Shown: piece by piece, positions 31,461 through 43,596 of the stretch | How positions within the stretch are numbered: position 1 is the first letter of the stretch | How the letters are laid out: every line of letters begins with the position of its first letter | Assembly (NCBI GenBank): GCA_003427395.1 | Contig: BFEA01000554.1 | Coordinates: 857,358-905,217 of the forward strand | Direction: 5' to 3' | Origin: Chara braunii | Taxonomy: Eukaryota > Streptophyta > Charophyceae > Charales > Characeae | DNA length: 47,860 nt | The notes under the pieces: model-generated | Seen by the model: only the letters and a program-made list of their open reading frames with translations | Told to the model about the DNA's origin: nothing | Databases searched by the model: none | Program-made: the position numbers and the translations under genes

Positions 31461-32871
31461 TTATGAGGGTAGATCACCATGGAACGACATTATGTTAGCT
31501 AGGAGATGAGTCATTTCATTGGGAGAGGACTCTACTAATTCAGAGAGATTATGAGAAGTAGGGTTCCCTCCCAATGGAGATTCACTTGTAGATGTCTCGC
31601 TAGGCTCACACTTTGTCAGTGTTAAGGACTGCAGAGGCAGCTCAATCATGGTATAAGGGTCACTTGCTCTTTGTACTAGCTCATTAGACAGGTTTCCAAT
31701 GAGAAAATGAACATTCACATTGGTATTTCTTTTCTTCTTAATCTTCATTTTTTCATCATGTCTAAGAGCAAGAAGCCTCATACCTCCCGGATATCTGGGA
31801 TCCAACTTATTCCATGAACTATCACAAACATGGTCCATTGCATCTTTCTTTGTCACCCCACTCCTTACATCCTCCTCAAGAGTCAAGAGGCTTGCAATAA
31901 GTGGTAGTATGACCCCCTTCGCCATAAAAGTAGCAAGTAAAGCTCCTCTTAGGACGCTCATTATATTTTCTTCTCTCTCAATTTCATCCATCACCATTCT
32001 TCCCATTCCTTTTGGGTCTGGATGAATCCCCCTTCTTACCATAACTTTCGTTGTCATCATTATCGTCGTCCTCTTCCTCACTTTCAACCTTTTTCTTTCC
32101 CCTGTCATCCACAGCATGCGTTGCAGGCCTTGCAGGCATAAAGTTAGCCATCACTTTTTGAAGAATATTCTCAGCAGTCAGATTGCTTCCTCTATTCATT
32201 CCATTCTCAGTCTCTCAGTCTTTGGCCAAAGTACTGATCTGATCCAGTGACCATTTCTTATGGGAGACAGTATGTAGAGTTCTTATGATTGCTACCATTT
32301 CATCCCATCTGAGAGGATAGTGCTGAACTTGATTAAGGACTGTTTGCCTTTCAGTGTCAGTAAAATTTGTCAAAAATATATGGCATCTCTGAGCTTCATC
32401 CAAGTATGAAATTCTTCTTGCTGTTTGGATGAAGGTCTGAAGGAAAACATTGAAAGTGTCATATTTAACTCTTCTGATATTGAGTAAATCCTTAGTTGTA
32501 GTTGAAACTTAATCTTTCTCAAATTCTTTTTTCAGTCTCTCCTTGACCTCCTCCCATGTAGTGGCACCTTCCATCAATTCTTGAACTGCCAACCTTGAGT
32601 CAGTTTCACAGTAAGATAGGAGATACTTAAGTCGCTGCTTATCTGTCCAGCCATAACTGAGTCCAAATAACTCATACTCGTCCAGGAAGTCATTAACTTG
32701 GGGTCCTCTGAAGCAGGGAATTCTCTCATCAGGCCTCTTTGCTCTTGCAATGTCTGACCCTCCTTTTATAGGATCAACGCTTTCAACCAACTCCCGTATA
32801 ACTCCAACCAAGGCCTCTTCATTGGCCCGTGCTGATGTACTCGGTTTTCCTCGCCCTGCCATCTTGACCAT
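31461..32871 (-). pseudogene. gag of element A
   Basis: It starts with MVKMAGRGKPST at 32871. The capsid-like region has IPCFRGPQVNDFLDEYELFGLSYGWTDKQRLKYLLSYC and a KKEF end, then a TAA (32509-32511). The same frame continues, with RCHIFLTNFTDTERQTVLNQVQHYPLRWDEM, to a TGA (32215-32217) and then an acidic stretch. The zinc knuckle is read at 31935-31894 as CYFYGEGGHTTTYC: the second Cys is Tyr, so the CX2CX4HX4C motif is damaged. A frameshift after it leads to EEDVRSGVTKKDAMDH...YPGGMRLLAL and the remaining tail, in the same frame as protease. Several other stops (for example 31984-31986) occur. It would form the particle and bind RNA. Confidence 0.75.
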
Positions 32872-32929
32872 AGACCCTTCCCGGATATTCTATTCTATTT
32901 CTGTCACTCTTATCATTTTCTTCTGCCCT

Positions 32930-33490
32930 TCAATTTCTCACTCTTCTCGCAAGAGATACATGCTCGTTTTTCTCTTCTCTTGTCTGCTCTACCTCTTGAG
33001 AGTTCTGTACATATAGGGTGTAAGCAATAATTGATTGGGTAGTGATCAAGGACAGTGTAATCCTTCTCAGCCTTCCAATGTAATCTTCAATCAACTCTCT
33101 CCCATCATCCCTATTAAGTCTTTTATCATACCCCTTTATAGTACCCCGAATCATAAAATATCTAGTTAGATCTATAATCTCATAAACAAATTACATCGTT
33201 TACAACCCGCTATTGATTCTTCTCGCAAAAGAGACCCGTTCCTGAAAAGTGTGATATGATACTCTCTCAGTAGTTCCCACTTTCACCACCTTTAACAGGT
33301 AGCTTATCTCAGTCTGATCAGTGATAATTCTCAAGGCAGAATCTCTCATGCGATCTAAGAAAGGTTGCAAAAACTCAATCTCATATAGGGTAGAAAGATT
33401 TCTGTCAGAGACCCGAAGAGTCCCTTCTACCTTGACTACTCTACCTTCCAACACAACTCCTAGTGTCAGTTGTTCAGTCAAACTGGGCAT
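32930..33490 (-). pseudogene. Pre-gag ORF part: two copies of a second module
   Basis: Two sections in one frame (33490-33200 and 33154-32930), separated by stops near 33195, share a module: YEI..L...F, then DRMRDSALRIITDQTEISYLLKVV against GRLRRITLSLITTQSIIAYTLYVQ, then ...E.VSFARRI against EHVSLARRV. The pattern R(M/L)R...L.(I/L)IT.Q..I.Y.L.V is clear by eye. I do not recognise it. It lies just upstream of gag and may be the end of a large leader ORF or an N-terminal gag extension. Confidence 0.5.
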
Positions 33491-33492
33491 TG

Positions 33493-33749
33493 CTAATCAT
33501 CATAAGCAACATCTGAAAGGTAGATCTCAAGTTGGTCATAATCATGGATCTCGAATCTGTGTTCAAAGGTACTCAGAAGTATGAATTTTATCATCACCGT
33601 GAAGTCTTTTTCTCTTGCTCTACCAATCTCAGCAATAGCTTCCAACAGAGGCATCCGATCTCTCCTGTCTTCAAATTCCTTAGTGATTGAGAACTCAGGA
33701 ATCCTCTCAAATTGTCTTACTTCTCTCCCCAGGTTACTTTTCTCTTTAA
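33493..33749 (-). pseudogene. Pre-gag ORF fragment
   Basis: A frame without its own long ATG start runs from just after a TGA near 33750 to a TAG at 33493-33495. It encodes a charged sequence with FERIPEFSITKEFEDRRDRMPLLEAIAEIGRAREKDF followed by a beta-like FEHRFEIHDYDQLEIYLSD. The FEHRFEI...LEIYLSD half recalls the YDVRIYV module of its neighbours. It overlaps the next section by a few bases and is most likely the same gene after frameshifts. Confidence 0.4.
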
Positions 33750-33758
33750 CTTTTCAAG

Positions 33759-34886
33759 TCATTCCTTGGTTCTTATGAGACTAATATAAGCATCTGTCTG
33801 ACACTTCAAGTAGTCATCTTCCTTTTCTAGGCCTGCTGGTACATAAATCCGTACGTCCAGGCTGCCAGTACTCAAGAATTTGACCACTGGGATGTGAAAT
33901 ATTACGGGCCCTCTCTCACAAGTCTCATATCTCAGAATCACAAAAGGATTATCACACCCTATCACCTCATAGAGTTTACCCCTCACAGTAGTTATCCTGG
34001 CTACTGTGAGTATTCTTTTTGGGCTGTCTTCACTTTCCATGCAAACTTTATCACGGCATACCAATCGTCTTTAGATAGATTAATATCAGGTAAAGGAGGG
34101 ACCGAAAACATTAAATCGGGTCGATCCAGTGAAACATTTGTTCTCTCTCTCAAGCTTCTCTCTCTCTTTCAATACGACTTCTTCAGCAAATCCCCAGCAT
34201 CTCCCATATACTGCATCATCACTTCTTTCCTTTGGGACATAAATTCTTACGTCATACATATCNAGGTCTGTGAAATAGAATGTCAGTACATATAATCGTT
34301 CCTGCTCCCATCCGCTCTCGACCATCTCATACCTGACAACTTCATATGGAAATGCCTCTCTCTTGCTTANAGTATTCAGTGACCTTAGGAGACATTCGAC
34401 CTTCTTTTGACTCGGACCCGAACCTATGCCAAAATTTGACCTTCTTTGTTTGATTACTCCTGCTGAAATCTCTTCAGCTCTTATGACCACCTTTTTTGTC
34501 TCTCTTGTCAATACCATGTTGATTATCGGCAGCCAGTTAGTCCCATCACAGTAGTTGTCGGGTATAGGAGGGACTGAAACAGTCTTGTATGTTACTGGCA
34601 TTATACCCCATTCCACTTTCCTCTTTTGCTTGATCAGGTCCGTCTTTTCATCATAGATAAATTGGATCACTGTCTCTCATAACCAATTAAAATTATCACC
34701 ATCATTGCTGCCTCCTTCCTTGACATATGGGCGGATATCATAGATATCTCCCTCCAAGAAGTGAGTCAACACTACGCAGATGGTTGAGCCACAAGAGTGA
34801 TAGCCCCAACAAGCCTCATATCTGTAAGGAAATATTCCCCTTGTGGTAAATTTAGACAATTCTTTCAGAACACTGTCCACCAGCAT
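33759..34886 (-). pseudogene. Pre-gag ORF with tandem YDVRIYV modules
   Basis: Three module copies are readable. Copy 1 (34886-34677) has RGIFPYRYEACWGYHSCGSTICVVLTHFLEGDIYDIRPYVKEGG. Copy 2 (about 34400-34100) has REAFPYEVVRYEMVESG, LYVLTFYF and DMYDVRIYVPKE, then a helix AEEVVLKEREKLE. Copy 3 (about 33990-33759) has NPFVILRYETCERG, IFHIPVVKF and SLDVRIYVPAG. Linkers carry PP(I/L)P and DGTNW, or DDW, as in the LTR ORF. A TGA at 34677-34679 and a frameshift near 34090 break the frame; two unresolved bases (34263 and 34370) fall in copy 2. No known family is recognised. The position before gag is unusual for Ty3/gypsy elements. Confidence 0.55.
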
Positions 34887-35206
34887 TTGTCTCGATCCGT
34901 CTCATTCACTCTCTTCCTTTCAATTCCCTTCAGTGTGTTGGGAGATAATAGGGCATACCTGGTATTAAGCTTGATTCTCTCCAGTCAATAATATCAGTTT
35001 CTTTTCCCGATCCAGTGTGCTACCTCACACAAGGAAGAAATAAATCACAGTTAGCAGTCGTGATTCTCAAGAGAATCGAGACTCAAATAAGAATAATAAA
35101 ATTAAAGTGAAGCTCACAAAAATGTCAACAGTTCTCACGTCCTAATCAAAGCTCAAAGATGATGATGATGACTCAGGCTCGTTCCGGACACGAAAATATT
35201 TTCATG
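34887..35206 (-). other. Leader between primer site and first internal ORF
   Basis: About 320 bases of element A follow the primer site. They contain no supported coding sequence. A GATGATGATG run is at 35158-35170. Nothing else is recognised. Confidence 0.4.
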
Positions 35207-35224
35207 TCCCCGACAACGGCGCCA
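35207..35224 (-). other. Primer binding site, tRNA-Asp type, element A
   Basis: The minus strand reads TGGCGCCGTTGTCGGGGA, differing at one base from the site of element 1 and from the complement of the plant tRNA-Asp 3' end. It begins 4 bases after the LTR end (...GCGACA at 35229). It shows that the right LTR is the 5' LTR and that the element reads on the minus strand. Confidence 0.8.
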
Positions 35225-35648
35225 TTTTTGTCGCACTTTTTCCAGCCAAGCCACTTCGGGCGGCCGGAAAGCCAACAGGCTTCGAGCGAGACCCTTCAAT
35301 TACGGTCTTCACCGGTCCCCGATCTTATGAATCTTTTAGTTTGATTCGAAACAGATGAACATCATGCAAATAAATAATCATAGAAATTATGGGGTGCTAT
35401 GCATACATCAATTGTGTCATTCTGACTTTGAGAACTGTGACAAGGTCGTCAAAGAGTGCAAATATCAAGCGTGACTGTACAAAGAAGCGAGACTGACTGA
35501 CTCGAGCAAAGACTACATCAAATGAATGAAGGATGAATGAGAACTCATAATAATCTCAGAATGTACACATAAACGAGCATCGTCAGCACCTCTCAAGAGT
35601 CCTCACTCATCCTTCTGGTCAGTCTCTCTCAATTTCTCTTTTCACTAA

Positions 35649-36293
35649 TCATCTCTGGTGTCGTGACCCACGCCCACGTACAATCTGAGATTGAGGCCTC
35701 GTGACAAAGAACCACCTAAAGCCAGCAAGCTCTGAACACGACCATCCAAGATACATGACACGAAAATTAACCATGGAGCAAAACTCCTCCCACAATGTAG
35801 GCAGCCCATCCACTGAAAAGACCCCTCGTCTAAGGTAGGGGTACTCGGTGGGCTCAGTCAACGCCCTAATGTCGATCACTGCTGGAAAGATGTACCTTTT
35901 TGCGAAGCCGATCATATCAAGCCAACTCGTGTCATCTGTGAGGAGGGAAGGAACTGGAGGCCTGGGATAGTCTGAATAAAGCTTCGGTCCAAAGCTGCGG
36001 ATTAGCATAGTGTCACTCTCATCGAACTCCCTCTCTCTCTGCTCAAGGTAGTCGGTGGCTGAGATCCAGACTTGATCGAAATGCTAATGAGTCTCCTTGC
36101 CCTTCTTTAGATAAGGCCTCAGATCGTGGATAGTGCCATCAACAAAACTAGTCTGGACAACGAAGAATGACAGATCTCCCTGCCTGAACCCAACGGCGCT
36201 AACATACTGTTAGCGGAAGGCCTCATTACCAGAAATCTGATTGAAATTAGCCAACACTGAATCGCTGACCCGAAACGATTTGACTGTACTCAT
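35649..36293 (-). pseudogene. Broken copy of the LTR-encoded module protein
   Basis: This is the counterpart of 10491-11039. The start ATG region is present near 36293, but there are in-frame stops: TAA where the left copy has TAT or TAC (Tyr of AFCYQYV), and TAG where the left copy has a His/Glu stretch (near 36085). The C-terminal 119 codons remain open and run past the left copy's stop to 35649. The break is in the LTR that would drive transcription. Confidence 0.7.
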
Positions 36294-37294
36294 AGGTAGA
36301 CTAGTCAGTACAAACAGATTAGATGATTACTGAAAAGTTGATTATTATGCGCCATCTGTTGAAAACTGATAAACAGCAGACGGGTACCGATCGTTGAGAA
36401 CTGATCGCTAGGAACTGATTAAATGAATGTCGAGCACTGATTGTCGAGAACTGATCACCGGTCCGGTTGCTTGTCGCGGAACTGAGTACTGTTGAGATTA
36501 CTGTTTGCAGAACGGGCTACTGTTGAGATTATTGGTTGCTTTCTAAATCGCTGATTTGTTTGTGATTACTGCGTCATAATTGCTTGTCATTCATCCTCGT
36601 GTCTTGCAGGTTAGCAGTATTTTCTGGTAGCTACTAGTTTCCAACCTGACTCAACCTTTCCTTATTCATTTTCTGTCCAGAGCATTTTCATTTTACTTGT
36701 ATCTGCAAATGGTTCTCCTTGTCTCCTCAATGGAACCCACGGACGAGATGGTCGCACACTGTTTTCCGCTTTTGTCATACAAGTAGTAGGTATATTCGAT
36801 TTTGGTGTGGTTTCTCACGAGTGTCAATGCATGCTCCATCATGATGGTTGTCTGGAAATTATAGTCATCGGTTACCGTCTCTCTCCAATCCCTTGTTATG
36901 GCTTGATGCAGCGATTAAGTCACTCTAACTGTATCACTGTCTCCCATTTCTCCACTGGGTTTTCGCTGTGTTAATCTCAAGCAAGGAGACCTACACTCTG
37001 AACCCCGTAGCGATCAGCAGCAGACGAGGGTCCCAAGAGGAGGATTTCAGCAGGCTAGTGGGCGGTTCACCAGTGGGAGGTAGACCGATGTTGGCAGACA
37101 CTCAGAATGTATGCTGACTGATTTTTCCGATTGAATATTGTCTGAGCTCTTTCAGGTTGAATACTGATTGGTTTTCTAATTGAGCACTGACTGGCTTTCT
37201 GATTGAATGTTGATTAACAAACCGTTAAATGCTGACTGGTTTTCTTGTTGAATGCTGATTGAAAAGTCTGATTGCGTACTGACTGGCTTTCTGA

Positions 37295-37440
37295 TTAGAT
37301 ACTGACTGAAAAACTGATTGAATACTGACTGGCTTTCTGATTGGATATTGACTGAAAAACTGATTGGATACTGACTGAAAAACTGATTGGATACTGACTG
37401 AAAAACTGATTGGATACTGACTGAAAAACTGATTGGATAC
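37295..37440. repeat. 23-bp tandem repeat in the right LTR
   Basis: Four clean ACTGACTGAAAAACTGATTGGAT units and several degenerate ones, one unit more than the left LTR (12066-12190). Confidence 0.8.
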
Positions 37441-40400
37441 TGATAAGAGGCTGTGAGTAGATTTGAACTCTAAAGTATTGAGAGAGTATTAACTGAGCGT
37501 CACCTGACTGCTCAGCCGAAAAACAGATTGTCTCTTTCTCCGGATTCAAGTTGAGCCAGGTTCAGTTCTTCCCTACCAGCAGATTGATCTAGTTGAACGG
37601 AAGATATCAAGAAATCCGATCCAAGTTGCCCATCTTTTCTCCGAACTACATACACCGCTTGTCCTCCCTTACCCAGCTTCGTTTTACCTTCTCATCCCAG
37701 GAAAGCTCACTCTTTTGGGTCTTAACAACGGGGTATCAGACAAGCCGGTACATTCTAAATGAGGCTAATTCGTGTTGGCTCATTGCCCCAAGGCAGCTAA
37801 ACTGTACTTACTCACAGAATGTCTCCAAAGAGGGTGTCAACCGACTGAAAATGTCCAGGAAACAGCCAACTGGAAATTTGTGACTCACAACCTCTTGATA
37901 CCAGAACTTTCGTTGCGGTGATGAGTGGAAGCTCACCATGACACGTCAGTGAAACAAACAAGACATGAACATGCCTGCTACAAGTAGTTACTTATATCTT
38001 CAGAGGTTCCTTGGTATTCCTCTAGAGGTAAGTGTTACGTTAGTCTGGGGTTACTGGCGCGGTCCCCAAACATCGCTCGCGCGTCCATCAGTCACCGTCG
38101 AGTAGAAGTTTGACAATTAAATAAGATAATTTTCTCAAAGCTTGTTTCCTCCCTCTTATGTTCATCACTCATCCCCGTTCTTCGGTAAACAGTACTCTGG
38201 TTGCTGGGAATAGAGGCATGATCAATATCACGCCCCACTGAGCTCATACATAGCCGTCCGTATGGGTGTATAAGGTCAGGCATAACCCTGCTAGTTTGCA
38301 AACTCTGCTGAACGGTGTGGCGTTGTTCTGCTCATGTGGCCACTTCAGCGGAGGGTTTGTATAGTCCCACACTTACGTGGTCTGGCGAAAACTTATAGGC
38401 TCGGATGGCCACTTGAGTATCGAGCCGAGCGAGCATTTAAGTGCTCGCTCAGACTCAAACTCATACAATCGCAACCGAATATTGCAGGTTCTCCCTTACG
38501 ATTCACCGACTCTGGCGGAATATATGAAACACAAGACGAGCCTTAAATGGTCGTATAGCCGATTTTCAATCAACTTTGCTTTTTTGCCATGCACCACTGA
38601 CTTTCCCCACCTAGTCACAGTCGTTCACTCAGTCAAACGAGAGAGGAGAACCTTCATAGAATTTCAAATTCAGACTACGACTAGAGCATTATACGTGGCG
38701 CAATCCTCTGGAACACTTTTGAGTCCAGTCCTCTAGAACACTTTTGAGTCCAACGACACTGAAAGCCAGAGTTGTCAAAGGGGGCTAAATTTTTAAGAGT
38801 CGCCTCATCACATTTCACAGGTGGACTATAGCAGACATACAGTAGACTAAGAACGAAGAGAACAAGAAGAAAGTGTGAAGATTTATCGGGTGGTCACTGT
38901 CAAATAGGAACTCAGCAGGCACTATGGAGATTTTCTTCCTATCGTCCTTCTTTTTTCCCATTCATTCAAGAAACACAAAGGTAGGGTCATGGAACACAGC
39001 CGAAATCATCCCTGTACCTCCTTGGGTATACAAGTCCGCTTGGTGGGTCCAAGGGTAAACCTGTATACTCGAACTGACGAACTGACGTCTGCGCGTGTCT
39101 ATTATTATACTTGCAGACGCGCACGGTGGTGCATTCGTTTGCTCACAAGAGTACAGGTAAACTTATGTAATCGCTCACTCAATTAATTACAAGTCGTAAC
39201 CATATTGGAATGATCACTAGCACCCGCTTGATCAGATGAACGCCTATAAACCCACTCGTCCACTCGCTCGTGCTGCAATATGGGAGGAAAGAGAGGGTCC
39301 GAAATCCCAGTTGCTCCTGTGATCACAACTCTCACCTTGCTCAATCAAGTGTCTGTGAGGAACGGACAAAAACTCGACCAATCATCCTATGAAATTCGCT
39401 ATCAAGAGTACAATGAAAAAGTTACATAACTCTTTAGCCTTGCCAAATAACAATGCAAGCAACTCAGTACAAGTAACACTTTTGACAAGTAAATGTGGAT
39501 TCATGTCAATATCATCAACAAAGGACAATTCTCTTATTCTTATTAAGTGATGACACTACAATTGATCACTTATAAGTGGGGTTCTCTCCGAGGTCAGTAC
39601 GTTTTCAAATCACTGCTACAAAGAAGGTCAGTTCCCTCGATCACCTATCTATAACGTCTATAGGGTCTCTGATCCCTTTTACGATGCGTCCCGGCCAGCT
39701 AGTTCTAATCAACCGAACCAACTACCCTGAGTAGTGCCGACTCTGAGGCAGGGGCTTAGTAGCAGCAGACCGTCTCCGCGAACTAACCTGTTTGATTGGC
39801 TCTCATCTAGCGATCAATTGACGGTCACGCGAAAAAAAAAACGACACGACCCGCGGCCACTGGAGCAAGTGTTTTGATCAGGTACGTGATGTTACTTTCG
39901 AAGGGCGAATGGCCCGGTGGTTATGAGTCCTCTCTCACATGTTTGAGCAGCTCAGGCACCCTTCTCGCTCGAGCTCTGCACGATCAGTCATAAAATCACT
40001 CTCGCCTGGACAGATTGATACCAACGACAAGCTTGCACGCACAAGCTTTTCCAACTCACCCCATCCGCCCAGGTTCTCCAGCACCCTCTCGTCACTGCTT
40101 GAGCCCTTCTCATACGCTCTTTCTCTGCACTTGCAATAGTCGGTTTGTTGTCGCGCAGATCATGTGCGCGCCAACCAAAGCGCACGCACCGAGTTTTCCT
40201 CCCCTGTCCACAACCATGCTTTGCAGTCAGTCTCCACCGTGTAACCGCCTAATGACTTTTTGCTTCACATCCCTCCTCGCTGGGCGTTCTTAGACACACT
40301 TCGTGAGTTGACCTCTTCTCTCTCCTCTCGACTTCCCACTTGTCGCCTGCGTACCGTACATCATCCGCTGCACTCCCCCTCTCTCATGTAACCACCTCAT

Positions 40401-41022
40401 AAGTTTTTCGCGGGTAAACGCGGGGCCGTCCGCAGTGGAGACCCAAGGGGCAGTGTCAAGTTATCCCCTTTTCTCTGTCGAGACAACACGAGCCCAGAAG
40501 GTGGAATGATTATTCTCTCTCCCTGGCAATCTGAACCGCGCAGTTATATCAGTCTTGTTGCTTCGACGGGAGCGAGTGTGACGTCAAACTCACCGTGTAC
40601 GCTAACCTCTCCCTCACTATTTTTTTGCTTCAATCTCACCCTGCAGTCCAGTTGACGTCAGCATCACCAAACATGCACATCCCGCTCCTTCCTCTCTCTC
40701 TCTCTTTCCTGTCTGAGCAAAGAGAGCATCGACATCACCCGCTATTGCACGAAAACATGAGTTGACATCAACTAATATAATCAACTCTCGCCTCTCCTCC
40801 TCCGTTTTTCGGAACGGCCACACGTTGACCTCTGGCCTCCGCTCTCACACACGTCCTTTCCCTCTGCCCTGTCTCTCTCCTGTCCTGCGGCCCCTCGGCG
40901 TCAGTTGTCGAGAGTTGGGCTCGGGCCCCTCTTCCACCGGTTTCGCAGCGAGGTGATGCATCTGAATCTCGCCTGGTCTGTTCCAGGACCTGAGGTCTGT
41001 CTCCCGATCTGCGTCGCTCATC

Positions 41023-41493
41023 TCACTTTCCCCTCCCGAGTCTCTCCAGGTCTGCTATGTCCCTCGAGGTCTCAGTTTCGTGATAAGCCACCGTTATGCG
41101 TAGCCTTGTCGTCACTCCGTCCCGTCTACAGCGCCTCTCCACCAGGTCTCTCGCCTCCGAAATCGCGTCCTGCAGCTTCGGGTTAGTCCACATCTCCCCC
41201 TCTCTTGCTCCCTCCACGTTGATCTTCAGTACCAGCTCATCTTCACCGTCATAGTTGAGTATGACGGTAATCCAGGGCCCTTCCCCGGACACGGGCTTCC
41301 AGCGGGTCTGGTGATACCAGTACCCGGGCCTGTACCCATGCAGCGCCATAGCTGCTCTTTCTCTATAACCAGCTTCTGCCCGGTAAACATCATAGCGCGA
41401 GGTCACCAAATTCTGATAGCACAACTCCCTACACCGGAGCCTGCGGTACAGACTACGTGCTACCGGGTGGCTCGCTGCGGACGATATCCCGAC
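41023..41493 (-). CDS. Hypothetical protein, possibly a diverged YDVRIYV-module relative
   Basis: An open frame runs from after a TGA at 41494-41496 to a stop at 41023; no ATG lies in its upstream part, so the start is unknown. It contains GYWYHQTRWKPVSGEG, a strand WITVILNYDGEDELVLKINVEG and a helix AISEARDLVERRCRR. The order (aromatic strand, V.L..Y, D.D..(V/L).I.V, charged helix) follows the modules at 33759-34886. No catalytic motif or signal peptide is seen. It may mark an insertion of an element related to A, or be a chance frame in G/C-rich DNA. Confidence 0.3.
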   Translation of the reverse strand, partial: VGISSAASHPVARSLYRRLRCRELCYQNLVTSRYDVYRAEAGYRERAAMALHGYRPGYWYHQTRWKPVSGEGPWITVILNYDGEDELVLKINVEGAREGEMWTNPKLQDAISEARDLVERRCRRDGVTTRLRITVAYHETETSRDIADLERLGRGK

Positions 41494-42030
41494 TCACTCT
41501 TCTTCTTATAGGGCTTTCCTCTGCGTTCTGAACGAGGGACTTAGATTAGTCCTTTTCAAACTTTACCACTTTTTAAGAATCTTAAAACAATGAATTAATA
41601 ATTAATTTTTGGAAAATAATACTCAAGCCCAGAACCCAACGGTTGATCGCGAACCAAACTTGCACTTGTCAGTTCCAGACCCTAGCAATATAACTGCAGG
41701 TTTGGCGCTGTGGTCCCATAACGAGGTACTAGAAGTCACTTTCCCCCTTTTTAAAATCCAGCGCAGGCCTATCTTCATCGGGTACCCATGTCCGATGGCA
41801 AGGAGGGGGCTCATGACCCTCCACAGGGGGGTGATAGGCCTCCTACCGATGCGGCCGCGGGTCACCCTTCTTTTGGGGTCTTATCGCAAGATGCTAGTTC
41901 GAGGCTCACCCGCGGATAGTATATGCAAGGTCGGCCTACTTAGGCCACGGATCGATAATTCGAAATTCGAAACGTTGGCTTCCCGCGAAAGGACAGGCCA
42001 ACAGGTAGAAATCAAAATTAGAAAAACTAA

Positions 42031-42031
42031 G

Positions 42032-42120
<89 letters not shown>
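42031..42120. repeat. (AAT)n microsatellite
   Basis: About 90 bases of AAT repeats with two interruptions. A shorter AAT run is at 42471-42490. Confidence 0.95.
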
Positions 42121-42122
<2 letters not shown>

Positions 42123-43185
42123 CGTAGGAAAAGGAAAGGGAAGGGAAGGGTGGCGTCCCAGAATCTCTCTGTGCACCAGCCCTGCCTGGACAGCGACCCA
42201 CGTTCACGCAGGAATCTAAAAACCCGATTTTCAACCTCTTCCCTCCTTTTCTTTCTTTTCTTATTTTCCTCCTTTTAGTTCTCACTGTATTTATCCCTTA
42301 TTCTGGCCACCGGGGTCCGCGCGATTCGGACAAATAGGTCTGGTACGGATATACGAGGGGTCAGGTAAGACCCAAACCATGCGACCAGTTGCAGTCTGAA
42401 ACCCAAATCGACAGCCCTCCCTACGAAGTGACAAAACAACAGTTGAAAAGCTAAGAATAGGAAAATTATGTAAATAATAATAATAATAATAGATAGGAAA
42501 TCGTAGCATCTCAGTGACTTGCGGCCACTGGATTTTTCCCCATACAAAAGCGGGGTTTAAATTTTGGCATTTTATTTTTCTTTTTCTCTTTTCTTTTCCG
42601 ACAATGACTTTCTGTCTCATGCACCTTTCCCATAACTCAGCAGAGAGGCGCTCGGCGCGCAGTTAAAAAGACTGAGCCTGCCCTCTCACCTCCGCGTCCC
42701 AGGGCGAACCCGGTGGCTACCACAGTCACAGACCGGTTGTGCTCTGCTGTACAGCAGGGCGCCGACCCTTCGTGGACCAATGGAAGTCCTGTGGTGCACC
42801 CCTTTTGCTGAGGGTTACACCACCGGGACTTGTCTACGCCGAGAAACGATCCAGGCACCAGAGCAGGAAACTGGTACTATGCAGAGACTTGGTACACAGG
42901 AGGGCAGGTACATCGTGCCCTCCGACAACGCATACTTAGTCCGACAAGTACTCAAACAAGCACACGGACCGGTACACGTGCATACACAGACTTAGAAACT
43001 CAGCAACATACCGAAAAACTCGGCAAGGCATACTCTCCATGAGCAGAACTCAGAAATCAGTTATGTCTCAGTCTGTGTTCTCCCCTCCCTTCCTTCATCA
43101 ATGTCCCACTTCAGCGAACCCAGCTGCGACCCTGGTCAGATACGGCCGGCTCAAGGTAAGCTGGGACCGGCCTCTTATCCAAAAA

Positions 43186-43212
43186 CACATCCCTTCCGGA
43201 AGTTGGGATGTG
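43186..43212. other. Hairpin CACATCCC/GGGATGTG
   Basis: An 8-bp stem encloses an inner palindrome TTCCGGAA. A similar strong hairpin, GGAGGGCA/TGCCCTCC, lies at about 42899-42925. Both are in the LTR of element 1. Confidence 0.5.
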
Positions 43213-43580
43213 CTACACGTTTCCAGCTCCAGGATTACCACGATTATTTAGGTGCAGTTTCTCAGTGCAACGCACGCAGACTTAGACGTGCATGGCTTAG
43301 TCTACAAGACCAGCATAGGACTATTAGCATGATCAACCAGGTAAATATAAAAATAGAAATAAAGATAAAAATAAAAATAAGTGAATCTTTTGCCACAAGA
43401 TTTAAAGATGCAGCTTCAGTTTCTCACATAATTGCGCCCATAGTTGGGCAAACAAAAGTGAATCTCCCGCTAGAAAGGGGTAGGTGCATCCGCTGAAAGA
43501 CTGTCGGCTAATAGCCAACCTTGGCACCATAAGCCGACTTTTGGCTTCTCCACTTCGCCCATCCCTTTAGTTAGGCACCT

Positions 43581-43596
43581 TCTCTCTCTCTCTCTA

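Larger units (their letters stand above)
9894..37816 (-). mobile_element. Element A: Ty3/gypsy-type LTR retrotransposon with LTR-borne ORF
   Basis: The element has two direct LTRs (9894-12566 and 35229-37816), a tRNA-Asp primer site at 35224-35207, and on the minus strand a pre-gag ORF chain, gag, protease, RT, RNase H and integrase, the Ty3/gypsy order. It splits the LTR of element 1. LTR divergence (about 2% in one 160-base stretch) is lower than that of element 1, which fits later insertion. Two things are missing: flanking bases CACGC and GAATG do not form a target duplication, and no purine tract lies next to the left LTR, where a foreign plus-strand gag starts instead. The left end may therefore come from recombination with another copy. 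Confidence 0.7.
35229..37816 (-). mobile_element. 5' LTR of element A
   Basis: It matches 9894-12566 over its whole length and has canonical ends, TGTGAG...GCGACA, on the minus strand. Compared with the left copy it lacks 81 bases near 35280 and about 26 bases near 37077, and has one more 23-bp repeat unit. In a 160-base stretch (35760 onward) I counted three differences. Confidence 0.85.

Noticed and set aside
34263-34370. Two undetermined bases within the pre-gag ORF
   Set aside because: Assembly gaps of one base each; they were not interpreted as mutations.
41881-42285. 134-codon minus-strand frame with a long Tyr run
   Set aside because: It is the translation of the AAT microsatellite.
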